A stretch of DNA of 64,000 nt, from positions 238,677-302,676 of the forward strand of contig NZ_CANLOB010000003.1 of the NCBI RefSeq assembly GCF_947492815.1, in the 5' to 3' direction. The stretch comes from an uncultured Dokdonia sp. (GTDB lineage Bacteria > Bacteroidota > Bacteroidia > Flavobacteriales > Flavobacteriaceae). The translations under genes and the position numbers were made by a program. Under the pieces are notes generated by a model that searched no databases, was not told where the DNA came from, and was given only the letters and a program-made list of their open reading frames with translations. Positions 44,954 to 53,300 of the stretch are shown piece by piece (the stretch's first letter is position 1; each line of letters begins with the position of its first letter).

Positions 44954-45613
44954 CTAGTTTACAAGCTTTCTCAAGTCTTTTACTGTTGCAACAGGATCAT
45001 TAGATTTAAATATATAACTCCCAGCTACAAGTACATCTGCACCAGCATCTACTAACTGTTTTGCATTTTTATTCGTTACTCCTCCATCTATCTCTATAAG
45101 TGTTGATGTATTTTTACGAGTGATCATCTCTTTGAGTGTACTTACCTTCGAATACGTGTTTTCTATAAAACTTTGTCCTCCAAATCCTGGATTAACACTC
45201 ATAAGGCATACCATGTCTAAATCTTGGATACTATCTTCTAGTAAGTGTACACTTGTATGCGGGTTAAGAGCTACTCCAGCCTTCATTCCTGCCGCCTTGA
45301 TTGCTTGTATAGTACGATGTAAATGTGTGCAAGCTTCATAATGTACGGTAAGAATATTACTTCCTAAATCTGCAAATGTTTGTATATACCTATCTGGATC
45401 TACAATCATAAGATGTACATCTATTGTTTTTGTAGCATGTTTTACAATATCACGTAATACAGGCATCCCAAAAGAAATGTTAGGAACAAAAACACCATCC
45501 ATGATATCTATATGAAACCAATCTGCATCACTATTGTTGATCATTTCTACATCACGTTGTAGATTTGAAAAATCTGCTGCAAGCACGGAAGGAGCTATTA
45601 ATTTTTCAGACAT
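44954..45613 (-). CDS. rpe: Ribulose-phosphate 3-epimerase
   Basis: A 219-residue TIM-barrel enzyme interconverting ribulose 5-phosphate and xylulose 5-phosphate in the pentose phosphate pathway. All family motifs are present: APSVLAADFSNL, DWFHIDIMDGVFVPNISFG, DVHLMIVDPD, MSVNPGFGGQSFI (phosphate loop) and the catalytic Asp of IEIDGGV near residue 176. The length is normal. It is a monocistronic-looking minus-strand gene with the BLUF pair upstream (48 nt to the nearer one). Confidence 0.96.
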   Translation of the reverse strand: MSEKLIAPSVLAADFSNLQRDVEMINNSDADWFHIDIMDGVFVPNISFGMPVLRDIVKHATKTIDVHLMIVDPDRYIQTFADLGSNILTVHYEACTHLHRTIQAIKAAGMKAGVALNPHTSVHLLEDSIQDLDMVCLMSVNPGFGGQSFIENTYSKVSTLKEMITRKNTSTLIEIDGGVTNKNAKQLVDAGADVLVAGSYIFKSNDPVATVKDLRKLVN

Positions 45614-45660
45614 AGATAGGCGTTTATGTTTTTTGTAAAACTACATCTTTTTTAAGAATT

Positions 45661-46071
45661 CTAACGGTCATTTAAAAATGAATTGACAGTTTTCGTAAGG
45701 ACTTTAATCTCGGAAGAGTCTAGGTAGTTTAAGAGATTTAAGTATGACTTTAAATTTCTGACTTGATTTTTTTCTAGGATAGATACATAGCCAGCTTCAA
45801 ATCCTGAAAAATATAATTTATTTATTTTTTTTTCTAAAATGACAATAGGACTTTTATGTCTATTGTCTACACATATTTTTTTATAATATAATGTTTTAAC
45901 ATCCTGTTCGTTTCCTTCTAAGTATTGTAAAAAATTGCCAGAATTATATAGTAGTATACCACTAATGTTATTCTCGATATTTTTCTCTACAAAATTTTTA
46001 AATAGTCGTTTTATATCTAAATCTTCAATAAAATTAGTGATAGTGCTTACATAGCAAATAGTATAAGGCAT
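45661..46071 (-). CDS. BLUF-domain blue-light photoreceptor, copy 1
   Basis: A 136-residue single-domain BLUF protein binding FAD. The residues of the flavin hydrogen-bond switch align with AppA: Y7 (ICYVST), N31 and Q49 (GNFLQYLEG). Other BLUF marks are ISGILLYNSG and the DNRH block. The region that carries Trp104 in AppA reads FSGFEAGYVSI, without Trp. It has no output domain, so it would signal by protein contact. A paralogue lies 57 nt upstream. Confidence 0.88.
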   Translation of the reverse strand: MPYTICYVSTITNFIEDLDIKRLFKNFVEKNIENNISGILLYNSGNFLQYLEGNEQDVKTLYYKKICVDNRHKSPIVILEKKINKLYFSGFEAGYVSILEKNQVRNLKSYLNLLNYLDSSEIKVLTKTVNSFLNDR

Positions 46072-46128
46072 ATTTGTTTAAATTGCGTATTTTCATAAAT
46101 ATATAAAAAAAATATTTGTAAGAAAATT

Positions 46129-46539
46129 CTATACAGCACTTAAAAAAGAATTAACCGTTTTTGAAAGTGCCTCTATTTCTGATGAATCTAGATAATTGAG
46201 TAAATTAAGATAAGAACGTAAACTTCTTGTTTGGTTTTCACTTATAATGGATGTAAAACCAGCTTTGTATCCTGTAAAATATTGGACTTCTATTTTCTTT
46301 TCAAATAAGGTTATGATATTTTTATGCCTTGTGTCTTTTTTGATTTTAGAATAATAGAGCTCTTTTATTTGTAATTCATCTCCTTCAAAATATTGTAAGA
46401 AATTACCCGAATTATGTAGTAATACTCCAGAAATACCTCTATCTATATTTTTAGTAGAGCAAAAATCAAATAATTTTTTTAATTCAGTATCTTCTAATTG
46501 TTTACTTAAAGTGCTGACATAACATATACTATATAGCAT
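46129..46539 (-). CDS. BLUF-domain blue-light photoreceptor, copy 2
   Basis: A 136-residue paralogue of copy 1 with the same length and conserved ends (SYLNLLNYLDSSEI, TVNSFL). The photochemical residues Y7, N31 and Q49 (GNFLQYFEG) are kept, as is DTRH. It also lacks the Trp near residue 100 (FTGYKAGFTSI). It is the upstream gene of the pair, and a terminator for rpoD lies between it and rpoD. Two short BLUF proteins could form homo- and heterodimers. Confidence 0.88.
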   Translation of the reverse strand: MLYSICYVSTLSKQLEDTELKKLFDFCSTKNIDRGISGVLLHNSGNFLQYFEGDELQIKELYYSKIKKDTRHKNIITLFEKKIEVQYFTGYKAGFTSIISENQTRSLRSYLNLLNYLDSSEIEALSKTVNSFLSAV

Positions 46540-46581
46540 AAATTTGGTTTGGGGGATTGTCTAGTTTAATAAACAAGGTAC

Positions 46582-46612
46582 AAAAAAAATCCCCGGTAAT
46601 CAGCCGAGGATT
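46582..46612 (-). terminator. Rho-independent terminator of rpoD
   Basis: On the minus strand AATCCTCGGC pairs with the CCGGGGATT stretch around a short loop, followed by eight Ts. It lies 59 nt after the rpoD stop. Confidence 0.85.
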
Positions 46613-46670
46613 CATTCATCAATCAAAAAACGAACAGTTATGATAAACTGTTGTTATCGTAATTAGGATA

Positions 46671-47534
46671 TTATCCTAAATATGTTTTTAATATTTTACT
46701 ACGAGATGTATGTTTTAATCTACGTATTGCTTTTTCTTTTATTTGACGTACACGCTCACGAGTAAGATCAAAAGTTTCTCCTATTTCTTCAAGTGTCATA
46801 GGGTGTTGATCTCCTAATCCAAAATATAAACGGATAACATCTGCCTCACGAGGTGTTAATGTTTCAAGTGCACGTTCAATCTCTGTACGTAATGATTCGT
46901 GTAATAACTCACGATCAGGATTTGGTGATTCTCCAGAACGTAATACATCATATAAGTTTGAATCTTCACCTTCTACAAGAGGAGCATCCATACTTACGTG
47001 ACGTCCAGAGTTTTTCATAGACTCTTTTACGTCATTAATAGTCATATCAAGCTCTTTTGCAATCTCTTCAGCACTTGGTGGGCGCTCATGAGCTTGCTCA
47101 AGAAAAGCATATGTCTTATTAATTTTATTTATAGAACCAATTTTATTAAGTGGTAAACGTACAATACGAGATTGTTCTGCTAGTGCTTGTAAGATAGATT
47201 GACGAATCCACCATACAGCATATGATATAAATTTAAACCCACGAGTTTCATCAAAACGTTGGGCAGCTTTAATAAGACCAAGGTTTCCTTCATTAATTAA
47301 GTCAGGTAATGTTAATCCTTGATTTTGATATTGCTTTGCAACAGATACAACAAAACGTAAGTTTGCTTTTGTTAATTTCTCTAATGCACGTTGATCTCCA
47401 GCTTTAATACGTTGTGCTAACTCTACCTCTTCATCTGCGGTAATCAAGTCAACTTTTCCAATTTCTTGTAGGTATTTGTCCAGGGAAGCAGTCTCACGAT
47501 TAGTAACCTGCTTGGTAATTTTGAGTTGTCTCAT
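46671..47534 (-). CDS. rpoD: Primary RNA polymerase sigma factor
   Basis: A 287-residue sigma-70 of the short Bacteroidota type, lacking the long region 1.1. The order is 1.2 ([20 protein letters not shown]), 2 ([49 protein letters not shown]), 3 ([20 protein letters not shown]) and 4 ([40 protein letters not shown]). It recognises the TTTG/TAnnTTTG promoters of this phylum. Length and order are normal. Confidence 0.97.
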   Translation of the reverse strand: MRQLKITKQVTNRETASLDKYLQEIGKVDLITADEEVELAQRIKAGDQRALEKLTKANLRFVVSVAKQYQNQGLTLPDLINEGNLGLIKAAQRFDETRGFKFISYAVWWIRQSILQALAEQSRIVRLPLNKIGSINKINKTYAFLEQAHERPPSAEEIAKELDMTINDVKESMKNSGRHVSMDAPLVEGEDSNLYDVLRSGESPNPDRELLHESLRTEIERALETLTPREADVIRLYFGLGDQHPMTLEEIGETFDLTRERVRQIKEKAIRRLKHTSRSKILKTYLG

Positions 47535-47645
47535 GTAAAAATCAACTTTAGTTTGAGTGTTGTACTTGTTATACGTATTAAAGTCGCATAATGTTACAAA
47601 AACTTTACATTAATTTTAAATTATATTGGAAATAATCCTTTTTAA

Positions 47646-47662
47646 GCTTTCGCGAAAGCGTA
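47646..47662. repeat. Palindromic repeat GCTTTCGCGAAAGCGTA
   Basis: A 17-base copy in the 137-bp region between the HTH regulator gene and rpoD, just downstream of the regulator's stop. Confidence 0.85.
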
Positions 47663-47671
47663 TATAACCCT

Positions 47672-48670
47672 CTAAAATACAATGGAATCATTGTCTGCAT
47701 TAATACGATCTACTACCGATTTTATTTTTACATGCATTTTATTGAAAAATAAGGATCGGTCTCTTTCTCCAGCATTAGCCAAGAGTTTTGAGTTAAGCAT
47801 TTGCTTTTGAAAAAAACGATCCATTTCTTCACAAGTCTGCCCATGTTGAATTTTGAAATAGGTCAATACTGTAAACGGTGTGAAAAATACTTTTTGACGA
47901 TTTGTCTTTACCATAATGGTATTACTCATTGTTAGTAAATCACTTTTATATAGCTTATAAGAAGCATTGTTTTTTGAATTAATAATTGTTTGATTGATCG
48001 TTTGTTGCTCTACATGATCTACAATATTAGAAAGATCTTCGCATATTTTTATTGCTAACTCTTGTGATAAAAGGCCCGTTTCAAAAAAGTAAAGTATCTG
48101 TTGTAACGTTCCATTAATTGTATTGTCGTTCCAAAACTCTGTGATAGATATATAATTGTATGTTTCGCCTAAAGCAAAAGCACTCTCTAATAAAGATTTA
48201 GGTATTCTTTTTATAAAATCTTCAAAAGTAGTCTTGGCCATACTGCCATCTTCATTTAAAAATTTAAGCCATACATATATTTTATAACGTGTCAAAAAAG
48301 AGTCAGTTAGTGTATAAAATAACGGAATGTCTTTTGCCGAATAAGTAATTGAAGCACTTTTTATTTTGGTAAGAGCTTCAATATTTTGCAAAGAAGTTCT
48401 AAAGTATCCTTCTAAACCTGCCTCATCTACAATTTTAGGAGATTTTTCAGAAATAAGCGTATGCTGAGATCCTACTTCAAAGAGTTTATTAAGAGAAATT
48501 TTAAAATGCTTAGCTAAAATAACAGCCTCTTCTAGAGATAGATTTGTTTTGCTGTTTACTCTTCTATACGCGGCATCATAGTTAATATTTAAAATATCAG
48601 CTACTTCATCAATTAATGAAAGATCTTCAGGTAATTGATTCTTAAGATGTTGAATAAATACTTGTTGCAT
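47672..48670 (-). CDS. HTH transcriptional regulator, Bacteroidota-specific type, copy 1
   Basis: A 332-residue protein. An N-terminal HTH region (SLIDEVADILNINYDAAYRR, NSKTNLSLEEAVILAKHFKI, SLNKLF) is followed by ~250 residues of helical domain with SITYSAKDIPLFYTLTDSFL, then QHSKLL-like QMLNSKLLANAGERDRSLFF, NKMHVKIKSV. It is a clear paralogue of the protein at 55841-56821. The C-terminal domain has no name I recognise and may sense a ligand. Cytoplasmic. It is transcribed separately from rpoD. Confidence 0.7.
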   Translation of the reverse strand: MQQVFIQHLKNQLPEDLSLIDEVADILNINYDAAYRRVNSKTNLSLEEAVILAKHFKISLNKLFEVGSQHTLISEKSPKIVDEAGLEGYFRTSLQNIEALTKIKSASITYSAKDIPLFYTLTDSFLTRYKIYVWLKFLNEDGSMAKTTFEDFIKRIPKSLLESAFALGETYNYISITEFWNDNTINGTLQQILYFFETGLLSQELAIKICEDLSNIVDHVEQQTINQTIINSKNNASYKLYKSDLLTMSNTIMVKTNRQKVFFTPFTVLTYFKIQHGQTCEEMDRFFQKQMLNSKLLANAGERDRSLFFNKMHVKIKSVVDRINADNDSIVF

Positions 48671-48807
48671 ATTTTAAAAATACAACACTTAGCTGAGTTA
48701 GTATTTGTAAAAAATGCAAAAATTGAGATAAGTTTTTGGTAATAAATGGGAAAGCCCTTTAGAATATAAACCTAATTTGGATGGAGAATTACTAAAAATA
48801 TATACTT

Positions 48808-49248
48808 ATGAAATTACATGTTTTAATGATTTTGGGGTTGCTTTTTACATCTTTTATATATGCTCAAGAACGAGGTATTATGATTTCCAATACCAATTTG
48901 CAAAAAGAAAATTTTATTGAGGAGGGTAAACGTATTCGTGTAAAAACAAAAGATGGGAAGAAGAAAAATGGTAGGTTTTATATTGTAGATGATACAAGTA
49001 TTAGAATACGAAAACATACCATTTTATTGGATGATATAGAAAAGATTAAGAAAAACCCTTTGGGCTTACTGGTTGCTAATACAGTTGTGTTATTATTTCC
49101 AGTAGCTATTCCTTCCTTTTTTTTAGGATTAGTCGCTTCAGAATTAGTATTAGTTGGTGTAGCGGGTTATGGGTATGGGATAGGAAGTTTAAATATCTTA
49201 AAAGGGTATAAGCCAGATAAAGGTTGGAATCTTGAGATACGGATGTAA
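48808..49248 (+). CDS. Exported protein of unknown function with C-terminal membrane segment
   Basis: A 146-residue protein with a signal peptide (MKLHVLMILGLLFTSFIYAQ, cleavage after AQ). A short Sm-like or OB-like block follows (GKRIRVKTKDGKKKNGRFYI, DDTSIRIRKHTILLDDIEKI), then a hydrophobic glycine-rich segment (LVANTVVLLFPVAIPSFFLG). The pattern is common in small Flavobacteriaceae envelope proteins, but I know no function. Monocistronic, with the GNAT gene 107 nt downstream. Confidence 0.5.
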   Translation: MKLHVLMILGLLFTSFIYAQERGIMISNTNLQKENFIEEGKRIRVKTKDGKKKNGRFYIVDDTSIRIRKHTILLDDIEKIKKNPLGLLVANTVVLLFPVAIPSFFLGLVASELVLVGVAGYGYGIGSLNILKGYKPDKGWNLEIRM

Positions 49249-49355
49249 TTCAACGAAGGTTTTTGATTTATACAATTCCTTTTATCAAGTAATGATAGAG
49301 AAGGCAGTTATTAGTATAACTATAGGGGTGAAATAAGAATTTTTAATGTATCAAG

Positions 49356-49961
49356 ATGATGTATTCAATACAGCCACATAACATGGCAATCGCTTTAGAA
49401 GTTTTAAGAAAAGCGATGAAAGAAAATCCGAATCTTTTATGGATGACAGGCGGAGGTAGAAAAAGGTTGCGCAATCTTTATAGCTTCTGTTTAAAAATGG
49501 CAATATTGTGTCAGGGTGCTTATCTGCATGCAAATACAAAAGGTGTTTTGTTATTCTATAAAAGGGGAAGTAAAAGCACTTTTAGAAATGGTATTAAAAA
49601 AATAAAACTCTACTTTTTCTTTATTATTTCTGTAATAGATGTATTTAAACTATTTAAAGTGTGTAAAGTACAGGCCTTAGTTAAAGAAAAAACTCCTAGT
49701 ATACCTCATTTGTATTGTCTAATCATAGCAGTTAGTCCTGAAGAAAAAAGTACACAAACTATTATTGAATTAAGAGATTTTTTATTTGAACAAAGTAAAA
49801 AGCAACAATTACCCATTTATATACAAACTTCTGTAAGAAGGAATAAGGTCCTTTTTGAACGGTATGGATTTGAATGTTATGATATGGTTCAAAATACTTC
49901 AGGAGATTATACTTTATGGTTATTAAAAAGAGATTATGAAAAGAGAGATGCCATCGCTTAA
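49356..49961 (+). CDS. GNAT-like acetyltransferase
   Basis: A 201-residue protein with the overall shape of a GNAT N-acetyltransferase. The middle strand with HLYCLIIAVSPEEKSTQTII is followed by the helix LRDFLFEQSKKQQLPIYIQT, and the C-terminal RRNKVLFERYGFECYD is the usual GNAT ending. The acetyl-CoA loop (normally RGxGxG) is degenerate here. The substrate is unknown. Its end overlaps the desaturase gene by 26 nt, so the two are co-expressed; linked desaturase and acyl/acetyltransferase suggests lipid work. Confidence 0.6.
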   Translation: MMYSIQPHNMAIALEVLRKAMKENPNLLWMTGGGRKRLRNLYSFCLKMAILCQGAYLHANTKGVLLFYKRGSKSTFRNGIKKIKLYFFFIISVIDVFKLFKVCKVQALVKEKTPSIPHLYCLIIAVSPEEKSTQTIIELRDFLFEQSKKQQLPIYIQTSVRRNKVLFERYGFECYDMVQNTSGDYTLWLLKRDYEKRDAIA

Positions 49962-51039
49962 GTTTAAAAAAGAAGATACTTTTTATAAGTATTTAAGAGC
50001 TGAGGTTAATTCGTATTTTAAAAATAGCTCTTTCACAAAGAAGGCAACATCGTTTTGGTATATTAAAGCTTGGAGTCTCATAAGTATGTATGTAATAACT
50101 TATAGTTGTCTTCTTGTTTTTGGAAAGCATACATCTATCGTATTGATTAGCTATGCTGTCTTAGGGATTTTAGCAATCTTACTAGGATTAAATGTGGGAC
50201 ATGATGCTGCACATGGTTCTATTTCAAAAAATCAAGCTGTAAATAGGAGGTATGCTATTGTTTTTGACTTGCTAGGAGGGAACTCATATATATGGCGTAT
50301 ACGTCATATATATGCGCATCACCCCTATCCAAATGTTATTGGCTTTGATAGTGATATCAAACAGTCAAAGCTAGTACGTATTTTTCCTAAGGATGTGTTC
50401 CTTAAATTTCATAAATTTCAACATATATATACTCCTATACTCTTAATTTTTAGTTATACACTTAATTGGTTCTTAATTAGAGATTTTAAAGATTTTTATG
50501 AAGAACAATTTGGGAAGAAAATTATAAAAAAACATCCAAGAGGTACATTTCGAAAGATTATTTTATGTAAATGTTTATATATAAGTTTTATATTCTTTAT
50601 TCCTCTTTCTGTTATAGGTATAAGTAGTACCGTATTTCTTGGTTTTTTATTGATGAATATTTTTTCAGGTATAATTATAAGTGTCGCACTAGTTTCTACA
50701 CATGTAGGAGATCATCATGAATTTCCGACTCCAAATAAAGAAGGAGATTTTGAGCATACTTGGTCTACACATCAAATAATAACTACATCAGATTTTTGTA
50801 CAAACAGTACACTTGCTAACTTCTTTTTTGGAGGGTTTAATCATCATGTGATTCATCATCTTTTTCCAGAAATAAATCATGTGCATTATGTAAATATAAC
50901 TCCAGTGTTAAGGAAAACAGCGCTAGCATTCCATGTAAACTATAGAGCTGAAGAGAATTTATTTCGTGTTTTTAAGTCACACATCAATCTATTAAAAAGA
51001 GAAGGGTATGAGCACGGTCTTTTGCATCAAGAAATTTAA
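49936..51039 (+). CDS. Fatty acid desaturase
   Basis: A 367-residue membrane di-iron desaturase that introduces a double bond into acyl chains. The three histidine boxes are complete: H89-DAA-H93, H124-IYA-HH (H128, H129) and HH at H303-H304 with H307-H308 (FNHHVIHHLF). An additional HVGDHHEF lies at H256-H261. Hydrophobic segments lie between the boxes (about 46-60, 70-86, 165-180, 213-255). It overlaps the GNAT gene by 26 nt and its stop overlaps the convergent anti-sigma gene by 4 nt. Confidence 0.93.
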   Translation: MKREMPSLKFKKEDTFYKYLRAEVNSYFKNSSFTKKATSFWYIKAWSLISMYVITYSCLLVFGKHTSIVLISYAVLGILAILLGLNVGHDAAHGSISKNQAVNRRYAIVFDLLGGNSYIWRIRHIYAHHPYPNVIGFDSDIKQSKLVRIFPKDVFLKFHKFQHIYTPILLIFSYTLNWFLIRDFKDFYEEQFGKKIIKKHPRGTFRKIILCKCLYISFIFFIPLSVIGISSTVFLGFLLMNIFSGIIISVALVSTHVGDHHEFPTPNKEGDFEHTWSTHQIITTSDFCTNSTLANFFFGGFNHHVIHHLFPEINHVHYVNITPVLRKTALAFHVNYRAEENLFRVFKSHINLLKREGYEHGLLHQEI

Positions 51040-52649
51040 AACTTATATGATATCCCAAATTGTAGACCAAAGTAATAAGGTTTAAAGTTTCCTATATTAT
51101 CAGAGTAAGGATTGAGTTGATATTTAAAAGCAGGTTCTACATCAAATCTCCAATTATTAGAGAAATTATAATACGTTCCTAATCCTAAATTTAAAGCTAG
51201 ACTCAGATCTTTTAAACTTGTTTCTCTACCTATAAAAATACTTTCGCCACTATTAGCGGTTGCAAATACTCTATTGTTTGTTAAAACGAATAAGCTTAAT
51301 CCTGTATTAAAGCTCATTGAAAGTCGTTTGTTCAAGAATCGATATTGGTAATCTACAGGAACTTCTACATATGATATGTTTTGCTCTATACTTACAACGT
51401 CATTAGAATTAAAGAACGCTAATGCTTCTGGGCTAGGCTCAATACCTCCCGTTTGTCCTAAGGTCTGTGGGTCAATTCCTGAGAGTTGAAATATATTTAC
51501 ATTGTTATTAGTGATTAAAACTTGGAAGTTATTTGTTCTATATTGTAAAGGAGCGACACCTATTCCAAAACGAATACTTGATCTTTCTGAGAATTTATAA
51601 TCAGCTCTTATTCCGTATCCAATAGTACCTATAGCATCTCTAGGATTATCTACAAGTCTGTTATCAATAGAAGATCCTTTTGTTAATGAACCATAACTTA
51701 ATAAACTTGTATATGGTGATACAGCAAATTTATAATTTACAGATTCTTTGCGATCTTTTTCTCGTTCTTCTTTTGTTTTAGGAAGCTTAGGTGTTTTTTC
51801 CTTAATAGGTTGTTCTTCTTCTTTATTAACAGTAATAGCAAGTGCTTCTTTTTTTATTTTTTCTGCTTTTTCGATTGCTAGTAAAGAGTCTAGCCATTTC
51901 TGAGTTGTTATTTTACTGTCCTCTTTTTGAGCAGCAATTGCAGTAGCTAATTCTTCTTTAATTTTTGCTTGATATGCTGTTCTGGCTTCAAGCTCTTTTT
52001 GTTCTCTTGCCTCTTGAGAGGCACTTTTCATAGTACGCAATACTTCTATAATTGATGCTGTTTTATCATTTTTTTGAGTAGAAGTGTATGATGTTGTTTG
52101 GCTTAATGAAGAGGTATTGGCACTATTATTTGAATTACTAGTGTTTTTATTAGTTGTTTTTGTAGTTGTTACTATCTGCGAATTTTCTGAGTTTTTATTT
52201 TGTGAAGATGCAATAGTTGTAGCTGTATTTCTTATTGAAGTTGAATTAGTAGTATCGTTATTTGTTGAGATGTTTTTGTTTTCTGCTTCTTTAGAAGATG
52301 TGTTAATAGAAGATTTTGCGTTGGTTACTTCTTCAGTAGTAGTATTCTTTAGAGAAGATGATGATGTTACAGATGTATTATTTTGAGATGGTTGTGTGGT
52401 ATTAACAATGCTAGGTTGCTCCTCTATGTTTGGAGATGTTATAACACTCCATGGGGCCCAATATAATAATCCCGTTAGCATTCCTACAATTAAAACACCT
52501 CCAAAATATAACCAAAATGGAGCTATTTTACGATCACTTTTTTGATCTAGTTCTGAAGCAATATTATCCCATAAGTCCGCACCAGGTGCTTGTTCAAAAT
52601 CTTTGAACCGCTCATTGAATAATTTACCTATGTCTTTTCTATTACCCAT
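51036..52649 (-). CDS. Anti-sigma-like protein fused to an outer-membrane beta-barrel domain
   Basis: A 537-residue protein. The N-terminal ~45 residues (IGKLFNERFKDFEQAPGADL, WDNIASEL) resemble the anti-sigma region of the 54450-55166 protein. One membrane helix follows (FWLYFGGVLIVGMLTGLLYW), then ~130 residues of Ser/Thr/Asn-rich linker and a charged helix. The last ~230 residues are a porin-like beta-barrel (FAVSPYTSLLSYGS, IGYGIRADYKFSERSSIRFG, QYRFLNKRLSMSFNTGLSLF, YYFGLQFGISYKF, ending in Phe). It overlaps the ECF sigma gene by 8 nt. It might span from the inner to the outer membrane. Confidence 0.75.
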   Translation of the reverse strand: MGNRKDIGKLFNERFKDFEQAPGADLWDNIASELDQKSDRKIAPFWLYFGGVLIVGMLTGLLYWAPWSVITSPNIEEQPSIVNTTQPSQNNTSVTSSSSLKNTTTEEVTNAKSSINTSSKEAENKNISTNNDTTNSTSIRNTATTIASSQNKNSENSQIVTTTKTTNKNTSNSNNSANTSSLSQTTSYTSTQKNDKTASIIEVLRTMKSASQEAREQKELEARTAYQAKIKEELATAIAAQKEDSKITTQKWLDSLLAIEKAEKIKKEALAITVNKEEEQPIKEKTPKLPKTKEEREKDRKESVNYKFAVSPYTSLLSYGSLTKGSSIDNRLVDNPRDAIGTIGYGIRADYKFSERSSIRFGIGVAPLQYRTNNFQVLITNNNVNIFQLSGIDPQTLGQTGGIEPSPEALAFFNSNDVVSIEQNISYVEVPVDYQYRFLNKRLSMSFNTGLSLFVLTNNRVFATANSGESIFIGRETSLKDLSLALNLGLGTYYNFSNNWRFDVEPAFKYQLNPYSDNIGNFKPYYFGLQFGISYKF

Positions 52650-53196
52650 TTACAATTGAATTTTTTTGGGTGATTGTATAAGTCGCAGTGATCTTCTCTT
52701 TTAAAATTAGTTTGGCTCTATGCAAATTTGACTTTGAAGTGCCGACACTAATTCCTAGGATTTCACTTATCTCCACATGCGTATGATTATCTAGTTCGTA
52801 TAGGTTAAAAACTAATCTATATCTACTAGGAAGTTCTTGTATAAGTGCAAGCATTTGTTGCAAGTTTATAGGAACTTCGTCCATAGCTACTGTTGTGTCT
52901 TCTTTTAAATGTTGGTCTGTTATAGGTTCTATAAATGGTTCTTTTTTATAACGATCTATAGCTCTATTTATAGTAATGCGTTTCATCCATCCCTCAAAAG
53001 ACCCTTTGCCATTATAAGTCTTAATGCTTTGAAATATTTTAATAAAAGAGTCTTGCAAATTGTCTTCTGCTTCTGCACGATTCTTACAATATTTTAAACA
53101 AAGCGCAAAAAGTTTATCCTTATACAAATTGTATAAAGTTTGTTGTGATTGGCGATCACCTTTTTTGCATTTTTCTATGAGTTGGATAAGCTCCAA
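52642..53196 (-). CDS. ECF-type sigma factor
   Basis: A 184-residue ECF sigma factor. Region 2 (LYNLYKDKLFALCLKYCKNR, AEDNLQDSFIKIFQSIKTY, GSFEGWMKRITINRAIDRYK) and region 4 (ALIQELPSRYRLVFNLYELD, HTHVEISEILGISVGTSKSN, LHRAK) are intact. It is a close paralogue of the factor at 55170-55715. It overlaps the anti-sigma/barrel gene, its likely antagonist. An ECF-like promoter lies 18 nt upstream, which suggests autoregulation. Confidence 0.93.
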   Translation of the reverse strand: MELIQLIEKCKKGDRQSQQTLYNLYKDKLFALCLKYCKNRAEAEDNLQDSFIKIFQSIKTYNGKGSFEGWMKRITINRAIDRYKKEPFIEPITDQHLKEDTTVAMDEVPINLQQMLALIQELPSRYRLVFNLYELDNHTHVEISEILGISVGTSKSNLHRAKLILKEKITATYTITQKNSIVNG

Positions 53197-53213
53197 TACT
53201 TCGGTTTGTTTTA

Positions 53214-53245
53214 GGATAGACTAAATAATAAGAAATGGTTGCGTC
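53214..53245 (-). promoter_or_regulatory. ECF-type promoter upstream of the 52642-53196 sigma gene
   Basis: On the minus strand GACGCAACC at 53245-53237 is followed by ~14 nt and GTCTATCC ending at 53214. The same pair, ACGCAACC and (G/A)TCTAT or GACTATT, stands before two other genes with nearly equal spacing. GCAAC-type -35 and GTC-type -10 elements are usual for ECF factors. Confidence 0.6.
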
Positions 53246-53255
53246 ATTATTAAAA

Positions 53256-53287
53256 AAAAACAGGTATTTTTTAATAATACCTGTTTT
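53256..53287 (-). terminator. Terminator of the 322-residue lipoprotein gene
   Basis: On the minus strand CAGGTATT pairs with AATACCTG, with flanking A/T pairs, followed by nine Ts. It lies just after the lipoprotein stop at 53301 and insulates it from the sigma promoter. Confidence 0.8.
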
Positions 53288-53300
53288 TGTTGAGAATAAT

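Noticed and set aside
52084..52386. 100-codon hydrophobic frame on the + strand
   Set aside because: It is the antisense of the Ser/Thr/Asn-rich linker of the anti-sigma/barrel protein, which produces runs of Val, Leu and Phe codons.
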